From the NCBI GenBank assembly GCA_016744015.1, contig JADGFD010000009.1:1-64000 (forward strand): a DNA stretch of 64,000 nucleotides. The letters run 5' to 3'. Numbering within the stretch: the first letter of the stretch is position 1; every line of letters begins with the position of its first letter. Below, piece by piece: positions 62,177-64,000 of the stretch. The position numbers and the translations under genes were made by a program. A model generated the notes under the pieces. That model saw nothing but the letters and a program-made list of their open reading frames with translations, ran no database searches and was not told where the DNA came from. The DNA comes from Paracoccaceae bacterium. Its GTDB lineage: Bacteria; Pseudomonadota; Alphaproteobacteria; Rhodobacterales; Rhodobacteraceae.

Positions 62177-63037
62177 TTAGTTCCGGCGATCATTGCGTAG
62201 CAAGGTAATTTCCAGCCGCCGATTGCGATAGGCGGGGGCGTCATCCCCCACAGGTATCCGGTTAGAGGCCCCCGTGAGCCGTTCAAAACGCACGGTTTCT
62301 ATGCCGTGCTCAACCATGATCGCGTTGGCTATTAACGCACGCCCGCCTGTCAGCGCAAAGCCATCTGACCCGCCGTCCAGCTCCGGCACCACATCAATAT
62401 GTCCGGTAATTGAAATATCATTGGTTACGGTGCCCAGCACGCGGCTTATCATCTCCAGAAGCGCAAACATTTTGGGTGTGGGCCGGTTAGTGCCCGGCTC
62501 ATAAAGCGGGGAGTCCGGTAGGTCAAACACGTCAATGATCAAGCCTTCATCCGTGACTTTGGTGGAAACATGCTGCAAAAGCGGGTCTTCCACCCAGCTT
62601 TCACCTGTATTGCCACGAAACATGTTTTCGACCTCGGCAAATTGCGCATCCGAAACCTCACCCTCGCCGCTCGGGTCTTCAGACGAGGTGCCGGTCGAGC
62701 CATCTTGCCCCGAAACATCTTCCGCCTGCTCACCCACCGTGCCACTCAGCACATCGGTTTGCGTATCTTCCGAATAAACGGTTTCACCGCCAAACATGCC
62801 CTCGCCGCCGCCATCTTCGGTAAAGATAGGAATGCCAGGGTTAAAATAGGCCGCAATGCCTTGCCGCTGCTCCTCAGACGTGGCATTCAGCAGCCACATC
62901 AGCAAGAAAAACGCCATCATCGCAGTTACAAAGTCGGCATAGGCCACTTTCCATGCGCCACCATGATGCCCGCCGGCAATGATTTTCTTCTTTTTAATGA
63001 TAATAGGGCGCAAATTATCCCCAGCATTCCCCGCCAT
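62177..63037 (-). CDS. motB: Flagellar stator protein MotB
   Basis: 286 residues. A short cytoplasmic basic stretch (PIIIKKKKI), one membrane helix with the proton-carrying Asp35 in YADFVTAMMAFFLLMWLL, an acidic linker, and a C-terminal OmpA-like peptidoglycan-binding domain (DISITGHIDVVPELDGG, TGGRALIANAIMVEHGIETV, NRRLEITLLRNDRR). The ATG at 63037 follows a G-rich site. Encoded alone, far from motA. Confidence 0.93.
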   Translation of the reverse strand: MAGNAGDNLRPIIIKKKKIIAGGHHGGAWKVAYADFVTAMMAFFLLMWLLNATSEEQRQGIAAYFNPGIPIFTEDGGGEGMFGGETVYSEDTQTDVLSGTVGEQAEDVSGQDGSTGTSSEDPSGEGEVSDAQFAEVENMFRGNTGESWVEDPLLQHVSTKVTDEGLIIDVFDLPDSPLYEPGTNRPTPKMFALLEMISRVLGTVTNDISITGHIDVVPELDGGSDGFALTGGRALIANAIMVEHGIETVRFERLTGASNRIPVGDDAPAYRNRRLEITLLRNDRRN

Positions 63038-63127
63038 ATCGGCCCCCAATATTCCACTTCCCAAGGCCAATATAGGAGGCGATTCCTTACCAAGGTTATA
63101 ATGTTGAAATTGTCCTTGCCAGCATGG

Positions 63128-63142
63128 TTAAGCCCGCGTTAA
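63128..63142. promoter_or_regulatory. CtrA consensus site between motB and pdxA
   Basis: Perfect TTAA-N7-TTAA; on the minus strand it continues TTAA-CGCGGGC-TTAACC. It lies 91 bases before the motB start and only 10 bases before pdxA, so control of motB is the natural reading. Confidence 0.55.
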
Positions 63143-63151
63143 TCATCACGT

Positions 63152-64000
63152 ATGACCCATAAAACCTTGGCCCTGACCATGGGCGACCCTGCGGGCATTG
63201 GCCCCGAGATTACGCTAAAAGCACTGGCAAGCCTGCCGGACCCGTCGGTGTTTCCGATACTAGGTGACCCACTGGCAATGCGCATGGCGGCTGATTCCCT
63301 TAAGTTGCCGCTGCACATCATGGCCACGATCAAAGACCGCCACGCGGGCGCGTTTAACCTCCTTCCCACCAGCAAGCTGGCCAACCTGCCCGCTATGGGC
63401 GCGGTTTCGGCCGAGGCCGGTGCCGCCGCCTATAGTGCCATCGCCAAGGGCATCTCGCTTTCTCTTGCCGGTGATATCGCAGGCATCATCACCGCCCCCA
63501 TTCATAAAGAAGCCCTCAAAGCCGCGGGCCACAGCTACCCCGGTCATACAGAGATATTGGCCGACCATGCGGGCAGCGAAGTGGCCATGATGTTGGCCAA
63601 TGACGAGATAAAAACCGTGCTGGTAACCATCCACATGGCCCTGCGCAATGCGATTGAGGCCGCGGATTACCCCGCGCAAATTCATGCTATAAAACTCGCG
63701 CAAAGCGGCCTAGAGGCCATGGGCATCCCAAACCCGCGCATCGCCGTGGCAGGCCTGAACCCCCACGCGGGCGAAGGTGGCCGCTTTGGGGATGAGGAAA
63801 TCCGCATCATTTCGCCCGCGATTAAAGCCATGCAAGATGAGGGCCTGAATGTAAGCGGCCCCTGGCCCGGAGATACGGTTTATATGATGGCCCGCGAAGG
63901 CAAGTTTGACGTGGTGGTGGCGCAATACCATGACCAAGGCCTGATTCCGGTGAAATACCTCGGCCTTGAAAAAGGCGTAAACATCACCCTCGGCCTGCCC
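63152..64000 (+). CDS. pdxA: 4-hydroxythreonine-4-phosphate dehydrogenase PdxA (5' part)
   Basis: 283 codons visible; the gene runs off the right edge. Family blocks: TMGDPAGIGPEITLKAL at the start, ITAPIHKEALKAAGHSYPGH with a metal-ligand His, GLNPHAGEGGRFGDEE, and AQYHDQGLIPVKYLG. Makes a precursor of pyridoxal phosphate. Divergent from motB. A PdxA2-type paralogue of other function cannot be excluded. Confidence 0.88.
   Translation, partial: MTHKTLALTMGDPAGIGPEITLKALASLPDPSVFPILGDPLAMRMAADSLKLPLHIMATIKDRHAGAFNLLPTSKLANLPAMGAVSAEAGAAAYSAIAKGISLSLAGDIAGIITAPIHKEALKAAGHSYPGHTEILADHAGSEVAMMLANDEIKTVLVTIHMALRNAIEAADYPAQIHAIKLAQSGLEAMGIPNPRIAVAGLNPHAGEGGRFGDEEIRIISPAIKAMQDEGLNVSGPWPGDTVYMMAREGKFDVVVAQYHDQGLIPVKYLGLEKGVNITLGLP

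Noticed and set aside
44534-63070. Sigma-54 or sigma-28 promoters for flagellar genes
   Set aside because: I looked for GG-N10-GC and for GCCGATAA-type boxes in the larger gaps and saw no convincing pair.

Overview
The window looks like chromosomal DNA of a motile alphaproteobacterium, most likely Rhodobacterales (roseobacter group). The evidence is gene content: an Fo operon with split b and b' subunits, flaF-flbT and a DUF1217 gene beside flagellin, MotE, an LdtR-type MarR regulator, SdhE, and a 52-residue zinc-finger protein of the NDUFS6 type. Flagellar control regions carry TTAA-N7-TTAA-like sites as expected for CtrA. This is judged from sequence alone; no database was searched.

Layout. 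1-2.6 kb: insertion-sequence debris, including an IS3-type transposase interrupted by short palindromic elements, plus two DUF4386 membrane proteins. 2.6-5.3 kb: a membrane-anchored AraC-type regulator and a secreted S41 peptidase. 6.2-12.4 kb: nrdR-ribD facing taq, an SDR gene, and ribBX-ribH-nusB; riboflavin synthase is not found. 12.4-18.6 kb: a patchy region with palindromic repeats, a decayed methyltransferase, an LdtR-like regulator, sdhE, a two-CxxC membrane protein, an AT-rich pentapeptide-repeat gene, serS and a possible HhH-GPD-fold protein. 18.6-30.9 kb: surE-pcm-nlpD, polA, small metabolic genes, nth-pfkB-HIT, an Ogt/AraC fusion and an OmpA lipoprotein. 31.1-33.7 kb: the atpI-B-E-F'-F operon. 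34.4-63.0 kb: a large flagellar island. 63.15 kb to the end: 5' part of pdxA.

The flagellar island is built from several transcription units. flgB-flgC-fliE-fliQ-flgF-flgG-flgA-flgH-fliL runs left and fliI runs right from a shared control region. flaA-flaF-flbT-DUF1217, flgJ-flgN and fliL2-DUF6468-motE-motA-(807-residue protein) run left; fliK-flgD and fliF-fliH-fliN-fliP run right. flgE-flgK-flgL-flgI and motB run left. Together they encode most of the rod, hook, P and L rings, MS ring, part of the export gate and C-ring, stator and filament. fliG, fliM, fliR, flhA and flhB are not present and must lie elsewhere. An ECF sigma factor with a membrane partner and a decayed DUF1989 gene interrupt the island.

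No CRISPR array, rRNA, tRNA or prophage was seen. The most notable non-genic signal is several families of dispersed palindromic repeats, mostly placed between convergent genes or inside decaying genes. The most notable uncharacterised genes are the AMIN-like/helical-repeat protein in the stator operon, the gene following serS, and the repeat-bracketed pentapeptide protein.
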